Shown: piece after piece, positions 7,196 to 13,969 of the stretch
How positions within the stretch are numbered: position 1 is the first letter of the stretch
Layout: every line of letters begins with the position of its first letter
Source: DATGFK01 sp040007395
GTDB taxonomy: Bacteria; Chloroflexota; Anaerolineae; Aggregatilineales; UBA2796
Assembly: GCA_040007395.1 (NCBI GenBank)
Contig: JBDTVG010000239.1
Span: 1 to 14,614, forward strand
Length of the DNA stretch: 14,614 nt
Direction: 5' to 3'
Notes under the pieces: generated by a model
What the model saw: the letters and a program-made list of their open reading frames with translations, nothing else
The model's database searches: none
Told to the model about the DNA's origin: nothing
Position numbers and translations under genes: made by a program

Positions 7196-7651
7196 ATGCC
7201 CAGTATGAAGTTTGAGACTGTTATCAACAAGCCCGCCGCCGACATATTTAACTTACTCGCCGATTTTCAACACTATAGCAAGTGGCTGCCCTCGGAAGGG
7301 CTGTATGAGGAAATCCAGCAAGTTTCCGATACGCCCATCAAGCTGGGGACGACCTATCTTGATAACGGGAGTACTGGCTTGCTACAAGGCAGCGTCACGG
7401 AATTTCAACCACCGACGCGTCTTTCTTTTCGCGAGACAGCGACCATCAAACGAGTCATCAAGCTCGGCACGCTCACCATCCAGATTCGCTATGCGCTAGA
7501 GCCACAAGGATCGGCAACGCTACTCACGCGGGAGTTTACCCTCGATCTGGGCGGGATTCTCCGATTGGTGCAAGGTCCGGCGGTCAACGCGATTCGCAAG
7601 GAGAACGAACGTATTTTGCGGTACTTGAAGATATATCTTGAAGCGCAGTAA
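7196..7651 (+). CDS. SRPBCC (START/polyketide cyclase-like) family protein
   Basis: At 151 residues this fits the single-domain SRPBCC helix-grip fold, which binds hydrophobic ligands. The N-terminal MKFETVINKPAADIFNLLADFQHYSKW segment is the usual first strand and alpha-1/alpha-2 pair. The middle has GSVTEFQPPTRLSFRE, and the C-terminus has the long helix ending NERILRYLKIYLEAQ. The ligand cannot be inferred; such proteins include cyclases, aromatases and lipid carriers. The start follows AAGGGG by 7 bases. The gene is divergent from the DUF4375-like gene and separated by 103 bases, including a hairpin, from the next operon. A link to the polyketide synthase some 6 kb away is possible but unsupported. 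Confidence 0.8.
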   Translation: MPSMKFETVINKPAADIFNLLADFQHYSKWLPSEGLYEEIQQVSDTPIKLGTTYLDNGSTGLLQGSVTEFQPPTRLSFRETATIKRVIKLGTLTIQIRYALEPQGSATLLTREFTLDLGGILRLVQGPAVNAIRKENERILRYLKIYLEAQ

Positions 7652-7669
7652 AGCCACGATCATGGCTTT
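7650..7669 (+). terminator. Weak hairpin after the SRPBCC gene
   Basis: AAAGCCA (7650-7656) and TGGCTTT (7663-7669) are exact complements around a 6-base loop, and the hairpin overlaps the stop codon. Only a short T run closes the stem, so termination would be weak. Confidence 0.35.
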
Positions 7670-7681
7670 GAAAATTGCAGT

Positions 7682-7710
7682 TTGGGACATATAGCGCGAA
7701 ACGGTATACT
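7682..7710 (+). promoter_or_regulatory. Promoter of the glycosyltransferase/methyltransferase operon
   Basis: TTGGGA (7682-7687) and TATACT (7705-7710) have 17-base spacing (4/6 and 5/6 matches to sigma-70 consensus) and lie 45 bases before the first start codon at 7755. Confidence 0.45.
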
Positions 7711-7754
7711 CGTCAGCCGTTATCCAGAATATAATTTCATACAAAGAAAGCTGC

Positions 7755-8714
7755 ATGTCAGAGGAAATATCTGAACTTTCAGTCGTTATCCCTGTGCATA
7801 ACGAAAAAGACAATGTTAAGCTCCTTGTCGAACGGTTAATCCCCGTTTTGCAAAATTACAATCCATCATTCGAGATTATCTTTGTGGACGACGGCAGCAC
7901 CGACGGAACGTTTGAGTCATTGAAGGCGCTGCACGCTGCTGATCCACGTACCAAAGTGGTGCGATTCACGCGCAACTACGGGCAAACGCCAGCCTTAGCG
8001 GCGGGCTTCGACCAAGCCAAAGGCAATATCGTAGTAGCGATGGACGGCGATCTACAGTTCCACCCCGAAGATTTGCCGAGTGTGGTCGATAAATTGGCGG
8101 AAGGCTACGATATTGTCAGCGGGTGGCGTGACCGTAGCAACGATCCGGCAACGCGCAGTTTTCCGAGTCGCGCCGCCAATATGATGATGGTTTACGTCAG
8201 CGGCGTACAGATGCGCGACTTTGGCTCGACCTTCAAAGCCTATCGTCAGGATATGCTGCAACATCTCAAACTGTACGGCGAACTGCACCGCTTCATTCCA
8301 GCGCTTGCCAGCCGCTACGGGGCGAGGATGGTCGAAGTGCCTGTCCAGTGGTCGCCGCGACTCTATGGCAAGAGTCACTATGGCCTGTCGCGGACATGGC
8401 GTGTCTTCCTCGATATGATCGCGGTGAAATTTCTGCTGGCCTATTCAGGCAAGCCGCTGCGACTGTTCGGCAGCTTGGGCGTGATCTCGCTGATCATCGG
8501 CTTTTTGTCTGGTGTGCTAGCCATCGTCATGAAGCTGCCGTTTCTGGGCGGCTATGCGATCACGGGCAACCCATTCTTGATCCTGAGCGCCTTGTTTATC
8601 ATTACGGGCGTGCAGTTTATTACTAATGGGCTGCTGGCAGAAATGCTCACTCGGACGTATTACGAGGGTGGGGCGGTCAAGCGTATCTATACGGTGCGCG
8701 AGGTGCTTGACTGA
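7755..8714 (+). CDS. GT2 glycosyltransferase of the polyprenyl-phosphate (DPM1/ArnC-like) type, membrane anchored
   Basis: It should transfer a sugar from a nucleotide donor, probably to a polyprenyl phosphate, at the cytoplasmic membrane face. The GT-A domain occupies about residues 1-225: VVIPVHNEKDN at 10-20, VDDGSTDGT at 44-52, the metal-binding DGD in AMDGDLQFHP at 97-99, and YGKSHYGLSRT at 204-214. Two hydrophobic segments follow, at about 237-259 and 273-297, as in the DPM1/GtrB/ArnC subgroup. Length (319 aa) is normal. The start follows an AAAGAAAG stretch. Its stop overlaps the next start (TGATG, 8712-8716), so translation is coupled. It leads a three-gene operon likely making or modifying a surface glycan or glycolipid. 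The acceptor and sugar are unknown. Confidence 0.88.
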   Translation: MSEEISELSVVIPVHNEKDNVKLLVERLIPVLQNYNPSFEIIFVDDGSTDGTFESLKALHAADPRTKVVRFTRNYGQTPALAAGFDQAKGNIVVAMDGDLQFHPEDLPSVVDKLAEGYDIVSGWRDRSNDPATRSFPSRAANMMMVYVSGVQMRDFGSTFKAYRQDMLQHLKLYGELHRFIPALASRYGARMVEVPVQWSPRLYGKSHYGLSRTWRVFLDMIAVKFLLAYSGKPLRLFGSLGVISLIIGFLSGVLAIVMKLPFLGGYAITGNPFLILSALFIITGVQFITNGLLAEMLTRTYYEGGAVKRIYTVREVLD

Positions 8715-9946
8715 TGAGCCAAGTGAGCCAAGTCCCCGCCAACCCATCGCGCCCACTGCGAATTCTTGCCATCGCGCCTACGCCATTCTTTGTAGATCGC
8801 GGCGGTCATGTGCAAATCTACGAGCAGGCACAGGCGCTGCAAAAACTCGGTAACACGCTGGAAATCTGCACCTACCACATCGGGCGCGATATGCCGGGGC
8901 TTGTCACGCATCGCATTGCGCGAGTCCCGTGGTACAACAAAACCGACGCGGGGCCAAGTTATCATAAACTCTACCTAGCAGCCATGATGTTTATGTTGTC
9001 ATGGCAGCAGATTCGCCGCTTCAAACCGGATATTTTGCATGGGCATGGTTGGGACGGCTGCTGGATCGCCTATGCGCTCTATAAGGTGACGGGCGTGCCG
9101 TTTGTCTTTGATATGCAGGGCAGCTTTACAGGCGAGATCGTCGCGCACGAGTACGCGAAGCCGACTGGCCTATTCTTCCGGTTTCTCAAGTGGGTTGAAC
9201 GCCGCACGCTGAATCTTGGTACTGTCGTGACGCAATCCGAGCAGATGGTACAGGACGCGATCCACGACTTCGGCGTGCGCCCAGATCGCATCTTTCACAC
9301 CTACGACGGCGTAGATACCGATAACTTCCGCCCCGGTATAGATGCTTCAGATCTCCGAATCGCGTTAAAACTGCCCACCGACAAAAAGATCGTCGTGTTT
9401 ATCGGTCTACTGAAAGCCTATCAAGGCGTAGACAGTCTGTTAGAGGCCATCCATATTCTAGTCTGTGATCTCGGCTACACCGGGGCGCACTTCCTGATCA
9501 TGGGCTTCCCCGATGAGGATGTGTATAGCGCCCGTGCTAACGAGATGGGCATTGGCGACTACACCACCTTCCCCGGCAAGATCGACTACAAGCAAGCGCC
9601 GCGCTATCTGGCGCTGGGCGATGTGGCGGTTGCGCCTAAGCTCTCGCCTACCGAGGGCGACGGCAAAATCTACAATTACCTTGCTAACGGCTTGCCCATC
9701 GTGGCCTATGACCGTCCTGCCAGCAAGGAGATCCTCGGCGATCTAGCAATTTACGCCGAACTAGGCAACGCCCATTCTCTGGCAGATGCGCTGAAAGAAG
9801 CGCTCACTAATGAGACACTGGCAGCGGAACTGAGTCGCAAGGGTCGTGAAATGGCTGTTGAGAAATTTTCGTGGCTAGCCGTTGCCCGGCGATTGGTCGT
9901 CGCCTACGAAGATGTCATCCAGCGCAGTGTTAGATCGAATTCATGA
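8714..9946 (+). CDS. GT4-family (GT-B fold) glycosyltransferase
   Basis: This 410-residue protein has two Rossmann domains and no signal peptide. The N-terminal acceptor domain begins LRILAIAPTPFFVDRGGHVQ with the Gly-Gly loop at 30-31, followed by ILHGHGWDG and FDMQGSFTGEI. The C-terminal donor-binding domain has VVFIGLLKAYQGVDSLLEAI, LIMGFPDED and GDGKIYNYLANGLPIVAYD. The usual EX7E donor motif is altered: Glu314 is present but position 322 is Tyr, in TEGDGKIYNYLANG. I believe this variant recurs in a GT4 subgroup, so loss of activity is not implied. The start overlaps the preceding stop by one base and the stop overlaps the next start (ATGA, 9943-9946). The sugar is unknown. Confidence 0.88.
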   Translation: MSQVSQVPANPSRPLRILAIAPTPFFVDRGGHVQIYEQAQALQKLGNTLEICTYHIGRDMPGLVTHRIARVPWYNKTDAGPSYHKLYLAAMMFMLSWQQIRRFKPDILHGHGWDGCWIAYALYKVTGVPFVFDMQGSFTGEIVAHEYAKPTGLFFRFLKWVERRTLNLGTVVTQSEQMVQDAIHDFGVRPDRIFHTYDGVDTDNFRPGIDASDLRIALKLPTDKKIVVFIGLLKAYQGVDSLLEAIHILVCDLGYTGAHFLIMGFPDEDVYSARANEMGIGDYTTFPGKIDYKQAPRYLALGDVAVAPKLSPTEGDGKIYNYLANGLPIVAYDRPASKEILGDLAIYAELGNAHSLADALKEALTNETLAAELSRKGREMAVEKFSWLAVARRLVVAYEDVIQRSVRSNS

Positions 9947-10899
9947 CTTCCAAAACTTCCCAACCTTCGACTCCAACGCCCACCCTTGAATACGTCCCAT
10001 GTGACCTGTGCGGCGCGATTGATCCTTCGCCATATTTGACGGTTCGGGATCGGATCTATGAGACTCCTAGCGAGACTCCCGGCGACTTCCAACTGGTCAA
10101 GTGCGGCTACTGCGGCCTACTCTATATCAACCCACGTCCGGATCGTGCCAGTATCGGAGCGTATTATCCCGATCTGGACTATCACGCCTTCCGTCCGGCA
10201 AGTGGTTTGAAGGAGGCCGTGCTCAAACGATTGCGCGAACAAGAGGCATCCGCGCTTCTCGAAAAACTGCCACCTAAGCCGCGTGTACTGGAAATTGGCT
10301 GCGCGACAGGCGATCTACTGGTGAGGCTGCGGTCGCGTGGCGCAGATGTCATGGGGATCGAGCCGAATGCGGCGGCAGTCAAGGTCGCCCGCGAAACCAA
10401 CGGCCTGCATGTCGAGATCGGGATGCTGGACGATATAAAACTGGAACCGGGACAGTTCGATCTAGTGTTAATGAAATATGCGCTGGAACATGTTCACAGT
10501 CCACTCGCGACAGTAGCTGCCATCAAAAAGCTGCTCAAGCCGGGTGGTCAGGCGGTGTTCTGGGTTCCCAATGCCAAATCATGGGATGCGCGGCTGTTCG
10601 GCGTGTACTGGCGCGGATTGGATGCGCCGCGCCACTTATACATCTTTACGCCAGATACGATGCGGCGGTTGTGTGAGGTAGCAGGGCTAAAAATGACGCT
10701 GGTAGCGTATAGTCCCGTCCCCAACGATTGGGCGGGTAGTACAGAATTCTGGTTAAAAGCGAAGGGCGTGCCGCGCAGCATTGCACGTTGGTTCGGCGTA
10801 GACAGTCCATTAGCGTTGGCGGCGTGGCTACCGATCAGTACCATCGCCGCGCTAGCCCGTGCCTCTGGACGCATTCGCGTCGTTGCGACGCGGGTTTGA
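9943..10899 (+). CDS. Class I SAM-dependent methyltransferase with N-terminal zinc ribbon
   Basis: This 318-residue enzyme should methylate a small molecule or glycan at S-adenosylmethionine expense. An N-terminal zinc ribbon uses Cys20/Cys23 (CDLCGA) and Cys54/Cys57 (CGYCGLLYINPRP), an arrangement common in methyltransferases of sugar and polysaccharide clusters. The Rossmann core carries motif I VLEIGCATG (115-123), the acidic residue in GIEPN (138-142), FDLVLMKYALEHV and LLKPGGQAVFWVPN. The C-terminal part (LDAPRHLYIFTPDTMRRLCE onward) is usual for this group. It overlaps the GT4 gene by 4 bases (ATGA), the last gene of the 7755-10899 operon. The substrate, perhaps a terminal sugar, is inferred from context only. 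Confidence 0.87.
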   Translation: MTSKTSQPSTPTPTLEYVPCDLCGAIDPSPYLTVRDRIYETPSETPGDFQLVKCGYCGLLYINPRPDRASIGAYYPDLDYHAFRPASGLKEAVLKRLREQEASALLEKLPPKPRVLEIGCATGDLLVRLRSRGADVMGIEPNAAAVKVARETNGLHVEIGMLDDIKLEPGQFDLVLMKYALEHVHSPLATVAAIKKLLKPGGQAVFWVPNAKSWDARLFGVYWRGLDAPRHLYIFTPDTMRRLCEVAGLKMTLVAYSPVPNDWAGSTEFWLKAKGVPRSIARWFGVDSPLALAAWLPISTIAALARASGRIRVVATRV

Positions 10900-10958
10900 T
10901 CCGCTTAGCACCCTGCCCTTATCCCGAAAAAATAGAAAACAATACGTCTGTATCCCAA

Positions 10959-10986
10959 TTGACAAACTTGGTCATAATGCTACACT
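10959..10986 (+). promoter_or_regulatory. Promoter of the metalloprotease-inhibitor operon
   Basis: TTGACA (10959-10964, perfect -35) and TACACT (10981-10986, 4/6) have 16-base spacing, about 125 bases before the protease start. The untranslated stretch 10987-11097 carries a 9-bp direct repeat ACCCGGTTA (11013-11021, 11060-11068) of unknown meaning and no gene. Confidence 0.5.
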
Positions 10987-11112
10987 TTCAAAATGTAGTT
11001 CTGGATTGGTTCACCCGGTTATTAGGGCGATCTTGGACTCATACACCGTTGCTGCCTCAACCCGGTTAACCCTGTCATGTAATTAAAATGGGTAAACGAG
11101 GAGTTAATGAAG

Positions 11113-12270
11113 ATGGCTCACGGAAGATCCTGTATTGAGTGTATTCTCCCCCCGTATATGTTAGATCGCATCGCGGAACAAGGTACGCCTGAGCAGCAGC
11201 AAAAGGCTATACAGACTCAGGCCATCTCGGATCAGATCCGAGAGACGCGCCGCGCCATTGCCGATCTGCCCCAGCCAGCAGCAGACGCACCCGCTGTCGG
11301 CGGTAAGCAACGCACCGTCTATACAGCGGATAATGGGTCAAATTTACCGGGTCGTCAGGTTCGCAATGAAGGCGAACCCCCAACCACTGATCCCGCTGTG
11401 AATGAAGCCTATGACGGATCGGGCGCGACCTATGACCTGTATCAGCAAATCTATGGGCGCAACTCGCTGAACGATAAAGGGCTGCCGCTGCACTCGACGG
11501 TGCATTACCAGCAGCAGTATGACAACGCCTTCTGGAATGGTACGCAAATGATCTACGGTGATGGCGATTCGACACTGCCGCCCGCGCAGCAGTTATTCAA
11601 TCGCTTCACGATTTCGATTGACGTGATCGGGCATGAATTGACGCATGGTGTTACTCAGTTCACCGCCAATCTTCAGTATTCCCAGCAACCGGGCGCACTC
11701 AACGAATCGATTTCCGATGTGTTCGGATCGTTGGTCAAGCAGCGGACTCTGGGACAAACCGCCGCCGAAGCCGACTGGCTGATCGGGCAGGGGTTGTTCA
11801 CGGCGAATGTCAAAGGGGTTGCCTTACGCTCGATGAAAGCACCGGGAACTGCCTACGACGATCCGGTGCTTGGCAAAGATCCGCAGCCCGCCCACATGCG
11901 CGACTACCAGAATACCACCCAAGATAACGGCGGAGTCCACCTTAATTCGGGCATCCCGAACCATGCTTTTTATGTCGTCGCCACCGAGATCGGCGGTAAC
12001 GCTTGGGAAAAAGCAGGGCGTATCTGGTATGTGACGCTGCGCGATAAATTGACAGCCGTCTCGAGCTTTCAGGACGCGGCACGGTTAACCGTGCAAGTGG
12101 CGGGTGACTTGTTCGGTACGGGCAGTCTGGAACAGCAAGCCGTGACCAAAGGGTGGGCGGAAGTCGGTATTACCGCTGATAGTGGTGGAATCACGCCTAT
12201 CGACAATCCGGGCTGTGCGCCGATGGTCAAAAATGCGCTCGCATCAATTTTCCGTTCGGTGCTAAGCTAA
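11113..12270 (+). CDS. Protealysin-like M4 (thermolysin family) zinc metalloprotease precursor
   Basis: This is an endopeptidase with the full thermolysin-type site: zinc ligands His174 and His178 in VIGHELTHG, Glu198 in GALNESISD (exactly 20 residues after His178), and catalytic His276 in DNGGVHLNSGIPNHAF. At 385 residues it is far shorter than secreted thermolysins because it lacks a signal peptide and the long FTP/PepSY propeptide. Instead it has a short N-terminus with ILPPYMLDRIAEQGT, the conserved PPxxL-like motif of the short propeptide of protealysin-type enzymes. Such proteases are mostly intracellular or exported without a signal. GAGGAG (11098-11103) is 9 bases from the ATG at 11113 and only 3 from an in-frame ATG at 11107, so I prefer 11113. 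A probable inhibitor gene follows. Confidence 0.93.
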   Translation: MAHGRSCIECILPPYMLDRIAEQGTPEQQQKAIQTQAISDQIRETRRAIADLPQPAADAPAVGGKQRTVYTADNGSNLPGRQVRNEGEPPTTDPAVNEAYDGSGATYDLYQQIYGRNSLNDKGLPLHSTVHYQQQYDNAFWNGTQMIYGDGDSTLPPAQQLFNRFTISIDVIGHELTHGVTQFTANLQYSQQPGALNESISDVFGSLVKQRTLGQTAAEADWLIGQGLFTANVKGVALRSMKAPGTAYDDPVLGKDPQPAHMRDYQNTTQDNGGVHLNSGIPNHAFYVVATEIGGNAWEKAGRIWYVTLRDKLTAVSSFQDAARLTVQVAGDLFGTGSLEQQAVTKGWAEVGITADSGGITPIDNPGCAPMVKNALASIFRSVLS

Positions 12271-12286
12271 TCGCGGAGGACGACTG

Positions 12287-12589
12287 ATGCGACTCACCTT
12301 TGAACGATCCGGCGGTTTTGCCGGAATGCGCCTAACGGCGAGTGTCGATACCGACACCTTGCCCGCCGAAGAAGCCGCTGCCCTCAATCGCGAGGTTGCG
12401 GTGGCGCATGTCTTTGATCTGCCAGCGGTGCTCAACGCGCCGTCCGGTGCGGATCAGTTTAGCTATACGCTCACCGTTGAAGCGAACGGCAAACAGCATA
12501 CGATTGAAGCCAACGAAGGCGGTGTTCCTGAAACATTGCGACCTCTGCTCCAACACCTGACCAGTTTAGCGCGTCGCCCAACGTCCTAG
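12287..12589 (+). CDS. Emfourin-like inhibitor of the M4 protease
   Basis: This is a 100-residue acidic protein without a signal peptide. Features match emfourin, the protein inhibitor encoded beside protealysin in Serratia: an initial strand with RSGGFAGMRLTASVDT, then AEEAAALNREVAVAHVFDLP, GADQFSYTLTVE, and a C-terminal helix VPETLRPLLQHLTSLA. Emfourin is known to bind protealysin tightly and is usually encoded as protease then inhibitor, as here. The genes are 16 bases apart, and GGAGG (12275-12279) precedes the ATG by 7 bases. The inhibitor presumably guards the cell against premature or misplaced proteolysis by the signal-less enzyme. The family call rests on sequence pattern plus context, not an alignment. 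Confidence 0.82.
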   Translation: MRLTFERSGGFAGMRLTASVDTDTLPAEEAAALNREVAVAHVFDLPAVLNAPSGADQFSYTLTVEANGKQHTIEANEGGVPETLRPLLQHLTSLARRPTS

Positions 12590-12664
12590 CGAATTGGCCT
12601 TGCCCATACCCCAGTGTCGTGATTAGCTGAATCTTCTTCTCAGGCTGCTTAATGCGTTCGTGTA

Positions 12665-12688
12665 CCACTCTCCGAATTCGGAGAGTGG
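12665..12688. terminator. Perfect 24-bp palindrome between convergent genes
   Basis: Bases 12665-12688 equal their own reverse complement (CCACTCTCC, GAATTC centre, GGAGAGTGG). It lies 76 bases after the inhibitor stop and 33 bases before the likely original end of the MarR gene, where a bidirectional terminator is expected. Neither side has a T tract, so an operator or protein-binding role is also possible. Confidence 0.45.
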
Positions 12689-12751
12689 CGCGTAGCTCGT
12701 TCAGTTAGGGCGCATTGTCTCTACGGGGTTTCTGATGCCGAAATGCTGACT

Positions 12752-13171
12752 TTAGCCAGTGCATTGAGACCTTGTAGGAGCATCGCCACATCGTCTGGCT
12801 CCATCTTGGACTAACCAGCTTACCATTTGATCCTGTGGGCGCTGCAAGAATCTGTTAATCATCGCCTGTCCCTTGGGTGTCAGGCTGATCACCTTAGAAC
12901 GACGATCTGTTTTGCTCTCCCTGCGTTCCACCAGTCCCGCCTCGACCATCCGATCGACATGATAGCTGGTGGTCGGTAAGCCAATATCTAGATGTTGGGC
13001 TAATTGCCCCATGTTTACGTCTCTCTCGTAATGCAGTTTATAGAGTACCCGGATCTGCGAAACTGGCAGACCCGTCTCCATAATAATTGGCGATGCGGCG
13101 TGGTCTCGCGCTTCGGCAATGGCGGCGAAAACTGCTGCGGCATCCTGAATAGGATTGTGATTTGAGTCCAA
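12752..13171 (-). CDS. MarR-family transcriptional regulator, C-terminus apparently frameshifted
   Basis: This winged-helix DNA-binding protein has the recognition region NMGQLAQHLDIGLPTTSYHVDRMVEAGLV at about 53-81 and the wing ESKTDRRSKVISLTPKG. The start is TTG at 13171, preceded by GAGGAG with 7-base spacing. As read, it is 139 residues ending VQDGARRCGDAPTRSQCTG, unlike a MarR C-terminus. The neighbouring frame from 12804 reads MEPDDVAMLLQGLNALAK, typical of the final dimerisation helix, and runs to a stop at 12721-12723. Removing one base of the GG at 12808-12809 would join WLV to KMEPDDV and give a normal 149-residue protein. So this is either a recent frameshift damaging the dimerisation helix or a sequencing error. 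Ligand and targets are unknown. Confidence 0.85.
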   Translation of the reverse strand: MDSNHNPIQDAAAVFAAIAEARDHAASPIIMETGLPVSQIRVLYKLHYERDVNMGQLAQHLDIGLPTTSYHVDRMVEAGLVERRESKTDRRSKVISLTPKGQAMINRFLQRPQDQMVSWLVQDGARRCGDAPTRSQCTG

Positions 13172-13220
13172 TGGGTTGCTCCTCGGAGTCTCCCCAGAAG
13201 CTCATCCTTCAGCGGTTTCT

Positions 13221-13263
13221 ATCGTCTATCGAAATCGAATCTGCCCATAATTCGATAGATGAT
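13221..13263. promoter_or_regulatory. Inverted repeat upstream of the MarR gene, candidate operator
   Basis: Arms 13221-13233 and 13251-13263 are complementary at 12 of 13 positions (core TCTATCGAA / TTCGATAGA). A second symmetric pair, ATCGAAT (13234-13240) and ATTCGAT (13250-13256), lies within. It sits 50-92 bases upstream of the TTG start, where MarR proteins commonly autoregulate. The spacing is wider than a classical single MarR site, so two half-operators are possible. Confidence 0.4.
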
Positions 13264-13371
13264 AACAAATTACCGTTTGAGTCGATAACCCTCAGCATAA
13301 AATTATCCAGTGCTAGGCGGTCTGCTCAGGGGAGTTGCAAACCACTGTATAAAAGACATTGTGAACGTACT

Positions 13372-13481
13372 CCCCAGCCTTAAAAGGAGGGGGCATCTAG
13401 GGTTCAGGGACAAGCCCACCGATGCTGCATACCGAAGTATGTCTGACCACATCTAACCTAGTAGGCTAACGACCTAGCCTA
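13372..13481. other. Series of stem-loops, possible structured RNA or decayed element
   Basis: Four potential hairpins follow one another: CCCC..CCT with AGG..GGGG (13372-13392); GCATC/GATGC (13393-13397 with 13421-13425) enclosing a GGG/CCC pair; GCATAC-CGAA-GTATGT (13427-13442); and TAGGCTA/TAGCCTA (13462-13468 with 13475-13481). I could not match it to a known riboswitch or RNA family, and the strand is unknown. Confidence 0.25.
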
Positions 13482-13659
13482 GTTGAAACGAAAGGCAGCA
13501 ACATCCTTGAATATTTTACACTCCGAAGGCGTTCTCGGAGCAACCACCTATATTCCACTGTTAAAGTGCATTGCTGGCAACAGCTACCGGACTTTTACGT
13601 CGCGTGCAGCCGGACCAACACTAGTCAATATCCTACCCGAAACCCATACCACACGCGAA

Positions 13660-13701
13660 CGCCTTATATCCCCAGACATAAATGTCTGGGGATATAAGGC
13701 G
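13660..13701. repeat. Perfect 42-nt palindrome (20-bp arms, 2-base centre)
   Basis: Arm 13660-13679 (CGCCTTATATCC...) is the exact reverse complement of 13682-13701, with AA at the centre. As a folded RNA or DNA this would be a very stable hairpin with a TAAA loop. It is not followed by a T tract on either strand and is not next to a gene end, so an ordinary terminator is unlikely. Confidence 0.85.
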
Positions 13702-13969
13702 CAGAGAGATAATTATTTATTTCGACGTATAAAATTTATAAATTTACAGACCTGTTGAAACGGAAAACACCGCATACCTTATGCCTCATTTTCAGTTATA
13801 ATTACGTTGAAAAACGGGAAACAATCTCATCGTAAGGGTGAACATCCTCGGTCACGGCAACGTCACAATCACCCCCAAACTACACTCAGACATCTCCGAC
13901 CCTTCAAAGAGAGATCGAAAACATTCATTTTTCTAGTCGGCACCCTATAGAATAGAGGGCTAGCTGTCT

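Larger units (their letters stand above)
13264..13969. other. About 700 bases with no convincing gene, AT-rich and rich in inverted repeats
   Basis: Open frames here, including 13483-13758, lack ribosome sites and recognisable sequence. What can be seen is a run of small stem-loops at 13372-13481, a perfect 42-nt palindrome at 13660-13701, and an isolated TATAAT at 13797-13802 without a good -35. The right-hand end is the upstream region of the ATPase gene, with an in-frame TAG at 13961-13963 that sets the limit of that gene. Confidence 0.5.

Noticed and set aside
10788..11086. Short plus-strand frames overlapping the methyltransferase end and the protease leader
   Set aside because: They begin inside the methyltransferase in another frame and cross the TTGACA promoter; no coding character.
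13390..13450. Resemblance to a ykkC (guanidine-type) riboswitch through CTAGGGTTC
   Set aside because: The conserved 3' part of that family is absent and the following gene is not a usual target.
13483..13758. 91-residue open frame starting with TTG
   Set aside because: No ribosome site, no recognisable sequence, and it runs through the perfect palindrome at 13660-13701.
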